NCBI GenBank assembly: GCA_019241525.1
Contig: JAFAWY010000058.1
Coordinates: 62,001 to 126,000 of the forward strand
Source of the DNA: Pseudonocardiales bacterium
Lineage (GTDB): Bacteria > Actinomycetota > Actinomycetes > Mycobacteriales > Pseudonocardiaceae
DNA length: 64,000 bases
Direction of reading: 5' to 3'
In this document: positions 49,635-58,776 of the stretch, piece by piece
Numbering within the stretch: the stretch's first letter is position 1
Layout: every line of letters begins with the position of its first letter
Program-made: the position numbers and the translations under genes
Notes under the pieces: model-generated
What the model was told of the DNA's origin: nothing
The model's input: the letters and a program-made list of their open reading frames with translations, nothing else
The model's database searches: none

Positions 49635-50948
49635 ATGAGTGCACTGGACAACAGGACTGGACGGCACCGTCACCGCGCCGAGCCAGCCGCCGTCCCGTCC
49701 CGCCTCCCTGGACAGGGACAACAGCAGGGGCAGGGCCACGAACACGGACACGGACACGGACACGGACACGGACACGGACACGGACCGGCGTATCCGGCTT
49801 CGCGTAGGGTCCGCATGCTGCTGGTTGTCGCGCTGGTGCCGGTCGCACTGGCCACCCTGATCGGCTTGTTTCTGACCTGGCCGGGTGACGCGCCGCGGAG
49901 CAAGGTCGATGTCGGGTTCGGGCTGCGTCCGGTGCAGGGACGGGTAGTCGCCGCCATCCCGGCACCGTGCACTGCTGGGAATACGGAGGGCGGCCAGGCC
50001 AAGCAGTGCATCTCGCTCAATGTCTTACTCACCAGCGGTGACTCACCCGGTGTGACGATCCAGCAGGTGCTCCCCGATGAACCCAGCACGCCGCATTTCA
50101 CTGCCGGCGACGACATCGTGCTGGCCTACACCGGCGGCAACCCCTCTGAGGCGGAGTCGTACCAGGTCCAGGATTTCCAGCGTGGCAGCTCGATGCTCTG
50201 GTTGGTGGTGCTGTTCGCCGCCGCGGTACTGCTGATCGGACGGTGGCGGGGGCTCGCCTCGCTGCTGGCGCTCGGCTTCAGTTTCCTGGTCCTGGCGGTC
50301 TATCTGTTCCCGGCCATCCTCACGGGCGCGAGCCCGGTGATCGTGGGCGTGCTGGCCGCCAGCGTGATCATGTTCGGGGTGCTGTATCTCACCCATGGAG
50401 TGTCTGCTCAAACCTCCAGCGCGGTGCTCGGCACAGTCTTGAGCCTTGCGCTGATCGGACTGCTGGGTACCGCCTTCTCCGCGGCCACCCGCCTGACCGG
50501 ACTGGACGACGACACGGCGAAGCTGATCGGGATCCTCGGCCACGGGATCGATGCCCGGGGCCTGCTGCTTGCCGGGATGGTGATCGGTGCCCTCGGTGTG
50601 CTCGACGATGTCACAGTCACCCAGACCAGCGCGGTGTGGGAGCTACGCCGGGCCAATCCTGAACTCGGGTTCCGGGCGCTTTACACCTCCGCACTACGAA
50701 TCGGACGGGACCACATCTCCTCTGCGGTGAATACCTTGGCGCTGGCCTACACCGGCGCCGCTTTGCCCGTGCTGCTGATCTTCGCGCTGTCCGGCCAGGG
50801 TTTTGGCACCATGGTGACCACCCAGGACATTGCGCAGGAGGTGGTGCGCACGTTGGTCGGCAGCATCGGGCTGGTCGCCGCCGTCCCGGTCACCACAGCC
50901 ATCGCTGCGCTGGTCGCCCGTCACGACGACATCGAGCCAGTCGGGTAG
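49635..50948 (+). CDS. YibE/F-like membrane protein with His-Gly repeat N-terminus
   Basis: 437 residues. The N-terminal cytoplasmic stretch has a Q/G-rich part and a HGHGHG tract (about residues 35-50), then a first membrane helix (MLLVVALVPVALATLIGLFL), an extracytoplasmic domain (GDDIVLAYTGGNP) and about seven further helices typical of YibE/F (LTHGVSAQTSSAVLGTVLSL, GALGVLDDVTVTQTSAVWEL). I chose ATG 49635; the frame opens at 49494 but that part overlaps the divergent radical SAM gene. Function unknown; the His-Gly tract could bind metal. Confidence 0.87.
   Translation: MSALDNRTGRHRHRAEPAAVPSRLPGQGQQQGQGHEHGHGHGHGHGHGHGPAYPASRRVRMLLVVALVPVALATLIGLFLTWPGDAPRSKVDVGFGLRPVQGRVVAAIPAPCTAGNTEGGQAKQCISLNVLLTSGDSPGVTIQQVLPDEPSTPHFTAGDDIVLAYTGGNPSEAESYQVQDFQRGSSMLWLVVLFAAAVLLIGRWRGLASLLALGFSFLVLAVYLFPAILTGASPVIVGVLAASVIMFGVLYLTHGVSAQTSSAVLGTVLSLALIGLLGTAFSAATRLTGLDDDTAKLIGILGHGIDARGLLLAGMVIGALGVLDDVTVTQTSAVWELRRANPELGFRALYTSALRIGRDHISSAVNTLALAYTGAALPVLLIFALSGQGFGTMVTTQDIAQEVVRTLVGSIGLVAAVPVTTAIAALVARHDDIEPVG
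49746..49781 (+). repeat. GGACAC hexanucleotide tandem repeat
   Basis: Six perfect head-to-tail copies of GGACAC, flanked by degenerate copies, encode alternating Gly-His in the YibE/F-like protein. Slippage would change length in units of two residues. Confidence 0.9.
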
Positions 50949-50970
50949 CGGGTTGGTAGTACGTGAAGGG

Positions 50971-51660
50971 TCACAAACCTCGGGGGCGGCCGGGTGCAGC
51001 CAAGCCTCGGAGGAACGGGTTGGTGGCTCGTTCCTGGCCGATGGTGGTTGCCAGGCCGTGGCCAGGCAACACGGTGGTCGCGTCGGCTAGCACGAGGATC
51101 TTTTCCCGCAGCGAGGTCAGCATCTGCTGGTGGTCACCGCCGGGCAGGTCGGTGCGCCCGATCGAGCCGGCGAACAGGGTGTCTCCGGCTACCAGCAGGC
51201 CCTCGCCGCTATCAGTCACCGAATGGAAGGTCACCGACCCTCGGGTATGACCTGGAGTGTGGTCCACGGTGAAGCTCAGCCCAGCCAGATCCAGAACTGT
51301 GCCGTCGGCGAGGGAGCGCACCGTGCGAGGCTCGCGTAGCTCAACCCGGCCGCCGAAGAGCTGACGAGCCTCGGTCGGGAAAGCGCGCATCGGGTCAGAC
51401 AGCAAAACCCGGTCATCGGGGTGAATCCAGGCCGGGATGTCATTGCCGTCGCAGACCGGGGTGACCGCGAAGACGTGATCGAAATGCCCGTGTGTGAGCA
51501 GCACCGCCACCGGATCGAGGCGGTGCTCCCGCAACAGCTGGTCCAGCGGCTCCTCGGCGCCCTGCCCCGGATCGACCACCACGCATGGTCCACCAGCTTC
51601 GGCAGCGAGCACAAAGCAGTTCGCTTGAAAAGAACCAGAAGCAAAACCGGCCACGAGCAC
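50971..51660 (-). CDS. Metallo-beta-lactamase fold hydrolase (glyoxalase II-like)
   Basis: 229 residues with the zinc motif THGHFDHV near residue 56, further ligands in HTPGHTRGSV, LVAGDTLFAGSIGRTDLPGG and VLPGHGLATT. Typical of actinobacterial Rv2581c-type proteins encoded near relA. Substrate probably a thioester, not proven. GTG at 51660. Confidence 0.9.
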   Translation of the reverse strand: MLVAGFASGSFQANCFVLAAEAGGPCVVVDPGQGAEEPLDQLLREHRLDPVAVLLTHGHFDHVFAVTPVCDGNDIPAWIHPDDRVLLSDPMRAFPTEARQLFGGRVELREPRTVRSLADGTVLDLAGLSFTVDHTPGHTRGSVTFHSVTDSGEGLLVAGDTLFAGSIGRTDLPGGDHQQMLTSLREKILVLADATTVLPGHGLATTIGQERATNPFLRGLAAPGRPRGL

Positions 51661-51750
51661 AGATCCACCCTACGGCTGAGGCTGACGTCTAGCTCACTGC
51701 CGGGCCACTTAGACTGCGCGGCGATTGTCACTCAAGCCACAGGAGTCCGG

Positions 51751-52626
51751 GTGCCCACAAACGAGCAGCGTCGCGAGGCCGCGAAGCGTAAACTGGACCG
51801 CCAGCTCGCCCGCCGCGCGCAGCGGACCAAGGCGCGCCGCCGCAACGCCGTGGTCGCCGGCATGATCACAGTGGTGCTGGTAATCGGGATCGTCGCGCTG
51901 ATCAAGTTGCTGCCTAGCCATGACCACAACGTCAACACTGCCGCAAAACCGCACCCATCGGCTCCCCCGGCGAAAACAGACCCGCTGCACCCGGACGCTA
52001 CGCCAGCCGCTGCACCGGTTCGGCCTAAGCCGTTGCCTGCCTTCGTCAACTGCCAGTATCAGGGAACACCACAGCAGCCTGCGGCCAAGCCGGTGACGCC
52101 ACCAGCGGCCGGCAACACTGCTGCCACCGGCACCGTGGCGGCGACCATGCAGACTACGGCCGGCCCGATCGCCCTGACCCTTGATCGGGCGCTGGCGCCT
52201 TGCACGGTCAACAGCTTCCTGACCCTGGCCAGGCAGGGCTACTACAACAACAGCCCGTGCCACCGGTTGGTCACCAACGCAACGTTGCACGTTCTGCAAT
52301 GCGGCGATCCGACCGGATCGGGGACCGGCGGCCCGGGATACACCATCCCCGACGAGTTCTTCCCAGAACTGACCTACGCGCGCGGTTACGTCGCGATGGC
52401 CAACACCGGCCAACCCAACAGTGGTGGCAGCCAGTTCTTCCTGATCTACGGCCAGACTGAGCTGCCACCCCAGTACACCGTGTTCGCCACGATCGCTCCA
52501 GCCGGTCTCACCGTCCTCGACCAGGTTGCCAAGGCGGGCGACGACGGGTCACTGGAACCCTCTCCGGGCGGCGGCAAGCCCAATCAACCGGTCACCATCA
52601 CCGCCGTTGAGGTTCCGGCTACCTGA
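51751..52626 (+). CDS. Membrane-anchored peptidyl-prolyl cis-trans isomerase (cyclophilin)
   Basis: 291 residues: a basic N-terminus, one membrane helix (AVVAGMITVVLVIGIVALIK), a Pro/Ala-rich linker, then a cyclophilin domain from about residue 125 (MQTTAGPIALTLDRALAPCT, CHRLVTNATLHVLQCGDPTG, NSGGSQFFLIYG). It resembles PpiB (Rv2582). I choose GTG 51751, behind AGGAG, since the upstream open frame overlaps the divergent hydrolase. Convergent with relA. Confidence 0.92.
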   Translation: MPTNEQRREAAKRKLDRQLARRAQRTKARRRNAVVAGMITVVLVIGIVALIKLLPSHDHNVNTAAKPHPSAPPAKTDPLHPDATPAAAPVRPKPLPAFVNCQYQGTPQQPAAKPVTPPAAGNTAATGTVAATMQTTAGPIALTLDRALAPCTVNSFLTLARQGYYNNSPCHRLVTNATLHVLQCGDPTGSGTGGPGYTIPDEFFPELTYARGYVAMANTGQPNSGGSQFFLIYGQTELPPQYTVFATIAPAGLTVLDQVAKAGDDGSLEPSPGGGKPNQPVTITAVEVPAT

Positions 52627-52630
52627 TCCT

Positions 52631-54952
52631 TCAGTTGGATGACGTGACGCGGTAGACGTCGTAGACACCCTCGATGTTGCGCACCGCTCGCAGAACATGC
52701 CCTAGATGCTTCGGATCACCCATCTCGAAGGAGAACCGGCTCACCGCTACCCGATCGCGCGTGGTCGTGACCGAGGCAGACAGGATGTTGACCCGCCCAT
52801 CCGCCAGCACCTTGGTGACATCGGACAACAGCCGGTGGCGGTCCAGCGCCTCAACCTGGATGCCGACCAGGAATACCGAGGACGATGAGGGTGCCCATTC
52901 CACCTCGACCAATCGATCAGGCTGTGCCCGGAGCGACTCGGCGTTGGTGCAGTCGGTGCGGTGCACGCTGACCCCGCTACCCCGGGTGACAAAACCAAGG
53001 ATCTCGTCGCCCGGCACGGGGGTGCAACACCGCGCAAGTTTCGCGTAGACGTCAGTGACGCCGCGGACCCGCACGCCAGAGTCACCGGAGGGTCTGCGGC
53101 GCTGGACGGTGGACGGGGTGGCCCGCTCGGCCAGCACATCATCCGCGCCCTCCTCACCACCGAGGAGCGCGACCAGGCGTTGCACCACGTGGCGCGGGGA
53201 AGCGTGGTGCTCCCCCACCGCCGCGTAGAGGGCGCTGACATCGGGATAGCGCAGCTCGCGGGACACCGCGACCATCGACTCGACGGACACCAACCGTTGG
53301 ACCGGTAGGCCAACCCGGCGCAGTTCCTTGGCGATGGCGTTCTTGCCCGCCTCGATGGCCTCCTCGCGGCGCTCCTTGGCGAACCATTGCCGGATCTTGG
53401 CTCGAGCCCGGGGTGACGCGACGAAAGACATCCAGTCCTGGCTCGGGCCGGCACCTTCTGCCTTCGAGGTGAAGATCTCGACGACTTCGCCATTTTGCAG
53501 CTTCCGTTCCAGCGCCACGAGTTGGCCGTTAACCCGCGCGCCGATGCACCGGTTACCCACCTCGGTGTGTACTGCATAGGCAAAATCGACTGGAGTGGAG
53601 CCGGTGGGCAGCGTGATGACCTCACCTTTGGGGGTGAAGACGAAGATTTCACGAGTGGCCAGGTCATAGCGCAGCGCTTCAAGGAATTCGCTGGGATCGG
53701 CCGCTTCCCGCTGCCAATCGAGCAACTGGCGCATCCACGCCATTTCGTCGACGTCAATCGTTCCGTTGGTTGGGTGGTGGGTACCGCGGGTTTCCTTGTA
53801 CCGCCAATGTGCAGCGATGCCATATTCTGCGGTGCGGTGCATGGTGCGGGTGCGAATCTGCACCTCTAGCGGGTTGCCATCCGGCCCGATCACCGTGGTG
53901 TGCAGAGACTGGTAAACGCCGAATCGGGGTTGCGCGATGTAGTCTTTGAACCGGCCCGGCATGGGCTGCCACACCGAATGCACGACGCCGATGGCGGCAT
54001 AACAATCGCGGACTTCGTCGACCATGATCCGCACTCCGACCAGGTCATGGATGTCATCGAAATCACGGCCGCGGACGATCATCTTCTGATAAATCGAGTA
54101 ATAATGTTTGGGCCGCCCCTCAACGGTCCCGGTGATCCGTGCCCCAGCCAAGTGCGCGGAGACCTCATCGATAACCGTCTGCAGGTAGGTGTCCCGCGAC
54201 GGGGCTCGATTGGCCACCAGGCGCACGATCTCGTCGTATTTTTTGGGATGCAGGATCGCGAAAGCCAGGTCTTCAAGCTCTCGTTTGATGGTCGCCATGC
54301 CCAGCCGGTGGGCCAGCGGGGCGAAAACCTCGAGAGTCTCCCGGGCCTTGCGGGCCTGCTGTTCGGGCGGCAGGAAGCGCATGGTGCGCATGTTGTGCAA
54401 CCGGTCGGCCAGCTTGATCACTAGCACGCGCGGGTCTCGGGCCATCGCGATGACCATTTTGCGGATGGTCTCCGCTTCGGCCGCGGCGCCCAGTTTGACC
54501 TTGTCCAGCTTCGTGACACCGTCAACCAGGTGCGCGACCACCGCGCCGAAGTCCTCGGACAATCGACCGAGCGAGTAGTCGGTGTCCTCCACGGTGTCGT
54601 GCAGTAGCGCGGCCACCAGCGTCGTGGTGTCCATGCCGAGTTCGGCCAGGATCGTCGAAACCGCTAAGGGATGGGTGATGTAGGGATCACCGGACTTGCG
54701 TTTCTGGTTGGCGTGTTTCTCCTCAGCGACGTCGTAGGCACGCTGCAGTAATGTGAGATCGGCTTTGGGGTGAAGCGCCCGGTGCACCCCCGCGAGCGGT
54801 TCGAGAACCGGCCTGACAGACCCGGGGCGAGCCGTGATCCGCCTTGCCAACCGGGCCCGAACCCGCCTGGTTGCCGACGGCGGCCGCTGGGGAACGGTGG
54901 TTGCATCCGAGCCGGCCGGCGGCGCTTGGGCGCGCTGCAGGTCCTGGCTCAC
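52631..54952 (-). CDS. relA: Bifunctional (p)ppGpp synthetase/hydrolase
   Basis: Controls the stringent response. 773 residues from GTG 54952, behind GGGAG; the frame is open to 55048. Hydrolase HD domain with [13 protein letters not shown] near residue 115, synthetase domain with [12 protein letters not shown] and [14 protein letters not shown] near residue 290, TGS domain ([14 protein letters not shown]), zinc-finger/CC region ([17 protein letters not shown]) and a C-terminal ACT domain ([19 protein letters not shown]). Both catalytic halves look intact. It follows apt, the conserved order. Confidence 0.97.
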   Translation of the reverse strand: MSQDLQRAQAPPAGSDATTVPQRPPSATRRVRARLARRITARPGSVRPVLEPLAGVHRALHPKADLTLLQRAYDVAEEKHANQKRKSGDPYITHPLAVSTILAELGMDTTTLVAALLHDTVEDTDYSLGRLSEDFGAVVAHLVDGVTKLDKVKLGAAAEAETIRKMVIAMARDPRVLVIKLADRLHNMRTMRFLPPEQQARKARETLEVFAPLAHRLGMATIKRELEDLAFAILHPKKYDEIVRLVANRAPSRDTYLQTVIDEVSAHLAGARITGTVEGRPKHYYSIYQKMIVRGRDFDDIHDLVGVRIMVDEVRDCYAAIGVVHSVWQPMPGRFKDYIAQPRFGVYQSLHTTVIGPDGNPLEVQIRTRTMHRTAEYGIAAHWRYKETRGTHHPTNGTIDVDEMAWMRQLLDWQREAADPSEFLEALRYDLATREIFVFTPKGEVITLPTGSTPVDFAYAVHTEVGNRCIGARVNGQLVALERKLQNGEVVEIFTSKAEGAGPSQDWMSFVASPRARAKIRQWFAKERREEAIEAGKNAIAKELRRVGLPVQRLVSVESMVAVSRELRYPDVSALYAAVGEHHASPRHVVQRLVALLGGEEGADDVLAERATPSTVQRRRPSGDSGVRVRGVTDVYAKLARCCTPVPGDEILGFVTRGSGVSVHRTDCTNAESLRAQPDRLVEVEWAPSSSSVFLVGIQVEALDRHRLLSDVTKVLADGRVNILSASVTTTRDRVAVSRFSFEMGDPKHLGHVLRAVRNIEGVYDVYRVTSSN

Positions 54953-55093
54953 ATCGCACTCTCCCGCCGGATCGTGACAATCATCAGATCTTTGCCGCAG
55001 ATCTTTAGCGTACCGTCCAGACTGTCGCACCAGTTCCCCCAGCATCACCTAGCCCTCCGCGACACCGACCGGAAACACCCCCGGCCCCAGCGG

Positions 55094-55615
55094 TCAGACC
55101 GTGATCAACGCATACACCTGCCGACCAGGCAACCGATCCCTGCCACCTAGCGAAGCGATCTCCAGCAGGACCGAGATGGCGCTGACCATGGCCCCGGCCC
55201 GCTCGACCAGTGCACACGTTGCAGCTACCGTACCGCCGGTCGCCAGCACGTCATCGACCACCAGAGCTCGTTGATGGGGCCGGAGCACGCCGCCAGCCAA
55301 TTCCAGCGATGCCACACCGTACTCCAAAGCGTAGGTCTCTCGATCGGCGACAATCGGCAATTTGCCAGGTTTGCGGACACCAACCACACCTGCGCCGAGC
55401 GCGTAGGCTACCGCGGCGCCAAGCAGGAAACCACGCGCTTCGACACCGATCACGACATCAACCTGCTGGCCGGGAATGATCAATCCGTCGACGACGGCGT
55501 GAAACGCCGCTGCATCAGCGAATACCGGTGCGAGATCGCGGAAGAGGACTCCCGACTGCGGAAAGTCCGCGATCTCACGAATCAGCGGCCGGAGTAAGGT
55601 TGCCAGGTCGTCCAC
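55094..55615 (-). CDS. apt: Adenine phosphoribosyltransferase
   Basis: Salvages adenine to AMP. 173 residues with the N-terminal IREIADFPQSGVLFRDLAPV, adenine loop IGVEARGFLLGAAVAYALG and PRPP motif ALVVDDVLATGGT near residue 118. GTG start at 55615. Between secF and relA as in mycobacteria. Confidence 0.95.
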   Translation of the reverse strand: MDDLATLLRPLIREIADFPQSGVLFRDLAPVFADAAAFHAVVDGLIIPGQQVDVVIGVEARGFLLGAAVAYALGAGVVGVRKPGKLPIVADRETYALEYGVASLELAGGVLRPHQRALVVDDVLATGGTVAATCALVERAGAMVSAISVLLEIASLGGRDRLPGRQVYALITV

Positions 55616-55627
55616 AGTTGATGTGAG

Positions 55628-57340
55628 CTACCTGGTTTTTCCCATCTTGCCAGCGCCTCTGGAGCTACCGCTGAAACCTCTGTCAGAAAGTGTCCTCGGC
55701 GATCCGAACGACTTTCGGCCGGTGTCTGATCGACCGGCCCGCACGTTTATTTTTTTCGGTACTTGATAATCCATCTGCGAGCGTAGGCTCCGCGCGGTGT
55801 GGAAGTTTTTTTCAGAGCTGGCCTTATCCGGAATAGCAGGAGGATTAAGGTCGTGTACCGGCGCGGGCACCCGGATCGGGATGGGCAGCTGAACCGGCAC
55901 ATCGACTGGCGGTAGCGGGGCCGGCAGGGCTACGGGGATCGACACCTCGGATGGGTCAGATGGTGATCCGGCCAAGCCTGGCGGCTGTTCAGGACTCACT
56001 GCCGTGCACGGATTGTTACCACCCAGTTGCCCGCTGCACCCCTGGCTGAAGCGATATCGGGTCGTAGCACTTTCCGTCTGGTTGGCACGGTGGCGCAGCA
56101 GGTCAGATTGAGCGTGGTCGGAGGGCGCGGCCTCGACCTTCGCGCGAGGAATCTCCGAGACCAGCGGTCGCGCCGCCTCCGCCGGGCCCATCGCGCGCAG
56201 CTTCCCAGCCGACGTAGGGACACGGTCTGCAGGGCGACCGTTGGTTACCACCCGCATAGCCAGGGACCCATGATCCGGTTCAGGGAAAGCCTGCACCGGC
56301 GGCCGTCCGCCCGAACCGAAAAAGTCAACACCGGGGATGACAGCTAGTGGCGGGCTGGACAGGCCGGCGGCCAATGCCAATGCCCCACCCATCACCGCGG
56401 CCAGCCGAACCGGCCGGTGGTACGCCGCCCGGCTGGCACCGCCGATTCTCCGGCCCAGCGCCGAGACGTCTGCCAGCATCGAGGGGCGAGTCAAATATGC
56501 CGCCAATTCCCGACGCCCCTGCCGTTCCCAGTCAGGTCCGGCTGCCCGGGCGGCCACATCACCGACCGCGGCAAGCAAGCCCTGCGTGTCAGGCCGAGTG
56601 TGCGGATCCTTGGCGAGACCCTGCAACACCAGTTCCCGCAGTGCGTCGGGGATCACCTCAGCCGGGACCAGGCTGGCTTGATGCTTGGCCGCAAGCTCGG
56701 CAGGATCGTCCGCGTAGAACGGCGGTGCGCCGGCAAGGCACTCGAAGAACGTGACGGTTGCGGCATACACATCACTGCTCGGGTGGCTGACCGCAGGACC
56801 ACCCCACTGCTCGGGCGCAAGGTAGAACGGGGTGGACTGGTCGAGCCGTCGCCGACCGTCAGCCGTCCACAGCCCCAAGTCCCTCAGTCGCACCCGGCCG
56901 CCCGAGGTCCCAGCAGAGGTCAGGATCACGTGCTCGGGCTTGACATCGCCGTGCGCCAGATCCGCGTGGTGACAGGCCGCCAGGCCCCGCAGCAGATCCT
57001 TGAGAATGACCAGCGCGGCCTCAGCGCCAATAGCACCTTGGGCAATCAACAGTGACCGCAGCGTGGGTCCGTTGACGTGCTCGCCGATGACGGCAACACC
57101 GTCGTCACAGGCCAGGTAGCGGTAGACACGCGCGATTCCGGACTGGCGGACTCGGGTCAACCGGGCGCACTCGGCCTCGAACCGAGCGCGGAACTCGGCA
57201 TCGGCAAGTACTTCCGGCGAGAGGTAGGTAATCGCGAGAGATTTCCGGGTAAGGCGATGACGGGCGACGACCCGCCGGCCCACGGCGTCTTCACGTACCT
57301 GTCGGAGATGCACCACGCCCGGAACGGACCACCCCGCCAT
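55628..57340 (-). CDS. Membrane-bound protein kinase-like protein, probable pseudokinase
   Basis: 570 residues from ATG 57340, behind GGGAGGA. A kinase-like domain covers about residues 10-270, one membrane helix lies near residue 310 (LAAVMGGALALAAGLS), and the rest is a Pro-rich outer region with two Cys (GCSGQLGGNNPC). Catalytic features are degraded: no glycine-rich loop; the VAIK Lys is Thr (LAITYLSPE); HRDVKPxN reads HGDVKPEH; DFG reads DLG. The catalytic and metal Asp residues remain. It may bind partners rather than phosphorylate. It replaces the solute-binding lipoprotein found here in mycobacteria. Confidence 0.82.
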   Translation of the reverse strand: MAGWSVPGVVHLRQVREDAVGRRVVARHRLTRKSLAITYLSPEVLADAEFRARFEAECARLTRVRQSGIARVYRYLACDDGVAVIGEHVNGPTLRSLLIAQGAIGAEAALVILKDLLRGLAACHHADLAHGDVKPEHVILTSAGTSGGRVRLRDLGLWTADGRRRLDQSTPFYLAPEQWGGPAVSHPSSDVYAATVTFFECLAGAPPFYADDPAELAAKHQASLVPAEVIPDALRELVLQGLAKDPHTRPDTQGLLAAVGDVAARAAGPDWERQGRRELAAYLTRPSMLADVSALGRRIGGASRAAYHRPVRLAAVMGGALALAAGLSSPPLAVIPGVDFFGSGGRPPVQAFPEPDHGSLAMRVVTNGRPADRVPTSAGKLRAMGPAEAARPLVSEIPRAKVEAAPSDHAQSDLLRHRANQTESATTRYRFSQGCSGQLGGNNPCTAVSPEQPPGLAGSPSDPSEVSIPVALPAPLPPVDVPVQLPIPIRVPAPVHDLNPPAIPDKASSEKNFHTARSLRSQMDYQVPKKINVRAGRSDTGRKSFGSPRTLSDRGFSGSSRGAGKMGKTR

Positions 57341-57573
57341 ACCAGATCCTCCCTGGTCGCCCCCGCACAGTGCCGCCCCCATTCGTCACTCCTCGGAGCG
57401 ACGCCCGGCACCTGACTACTGAGCGTTCTACTAAACGGGGCTGGAAGCAAGGACTCGGTGGGACAACGCACCACATAGGTGATGGAGTGTGAGAAATGCC
57501 GTAGCGACCGGTCAACAGATTGTTACGCTCCGCAGTAACTGCATACGCTACGTAGTCATGTGACTTTTCGCCG

Positions 57574-58776
57574 TTATCGGCCCGCAGATTTGCCGGCCTT
57601 GCCCGACGGTCTCTTGGTCTTACCGGCAGGCTGTCCGCGGCGGCCAGCGGGCGCGCCTTTCCCCCGCGTAGGCGGCAGGACTGACGCGGTCGGCTGGTCA
57701 CCGGCCGTGACGGCGGAGTCGTCGGGGGACGGTTCGCCGACGGTCTCGGGCTCAGCGCTAGTCACCTTGCGGGCCAGCTTGTCCCGGCGCTGAGCGACCC
57801 GCTCGGCCTGCTGCCGGTACTCCGGTCGCCGCATCGTGAGGTCAACGACCAACGGGGTCGCGAGCAGGATCGACGACATGGTTCCGGCCAGGATGCCCAC
57901 CATCTGCACCAGAGCGAGATCCTTGAGTGTTCCCACACCCAGCAGGCCTACGCCGACCAGAAGCAAGCTGAGCACCGGCAACACCGCGATCAAGGAAGTG
58001 TTGATGGAACGCATCAGGGTCTGGTTGATCGCCAGGTTGGCCGCCTCGGCATAGGTTCGTCGAGTCAGGCCTAGCAGTCCCCGGGTGTTCTCCTGCACCT
58101 TGTCGAACACCACGACGGTGTCGTAGAGCGAGAAACCGAGAATGGTGAGCAAGCCGATGACTGATGCGGGGGTGACCTCAAACCCGATCAGTGAATAGAT
58201 TCCCGCGGTCACCAACACGTCGTGCCCTAGGGCGATGAGCGCCGCGATCGCCATCCGGAGCTCGAAATAGACTGCCAGGAACACGCTGACCAGGGCGAGA
58301 AACACCACCAGAGCGATCAGGGCCTGCTTGCTGATCTCACCGCCCCAGGTTGCGCTCACCGCACTGTCGCTGATCGCTTGCTCGCTGGGCCGGCCGTTCT
58401 TACCCAGCGGCTGTAGCTGATCAAAGAGGGCTTTTTTCACCACGAAGGTCTTGTGAGTGTCCAGGGCTCCAGAGCGGATCAAGATACTTGCCGCCGACCC
58501 CGTACCGACTGTCTGGACCGACTCCGGAGGCTGGCCCGCGGCCTCGGTGAACACCCGCTCAGCCTGCTGGGTGGTGATGACGCCATGTGCTCCGTCAGCC
58601 GGAAGCTGTAACCGGGTGCCGCCTTCGAAGTCGATCCCGAGATTGAACCCACGAAGCAGGATCGACAGCAGGCACACCAGGACGAGGAGGCCGGATATGG
58701 AGTACCAGATCCGCCGCCGCCCGACGACATCGAATGCACCGGTTCCGGTGTACAGGCGCCCGAGCGTGCCCGCCAT
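57574..58776 (-). CDS. secF: Protein translocase subunit SecF
   Basis: Partner of SecD in PMF-driven export. 400 residues with six membrane helices; GIDFEGGTRLQL near residue 48 and the conserved FSLYDTVVVFDKVQENTRG near residue 220. The C-terminus ends in a Lys/Gly-rich tail. ATG 58776 overlaps the secD stop by one base. Confidence 0.96.
   Translation of the reverse strand: MAGTLGRLYTGTGAFDVVGRRRIWYSISGLLVLVCLLSILLRGFNLGIDFEGGTRLQLPADGAHGVITTQQAERVFTEAAGQPPESVQTVGTGSAASILIRSGALDTHKTFVVKKALFDQLQPLGKNGRPSEQAISDSAVSATWGGEISKQALIALVVFLALVSVFLAVYFELRMAIAALIALGHDVLVTAGIYSLIGFEVTPASVIGLLTILGFSLYDTVVVFDKVQENTRGLLGLTRRTYAEAANLAINQTLMRSINTSLIAVLPVLSLLLVGVGLLGVGTLKDLALVQMVGILAGTMSSILLATPLVVDLTMRRPEYRQQAERVAQRRDKLARKVTSAEPETVGEPSPDDSAVTAGDQPTASVLPPTRGKGAPAGRRGQPAGKTKRPSGKAGKSAGR

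Noticed and set aside
49738-49785. Possible CRISPR-like or satellite array
   Set aside because: The unit is only 6 bp with no spacers; it is an in-frame coding microsatellite.
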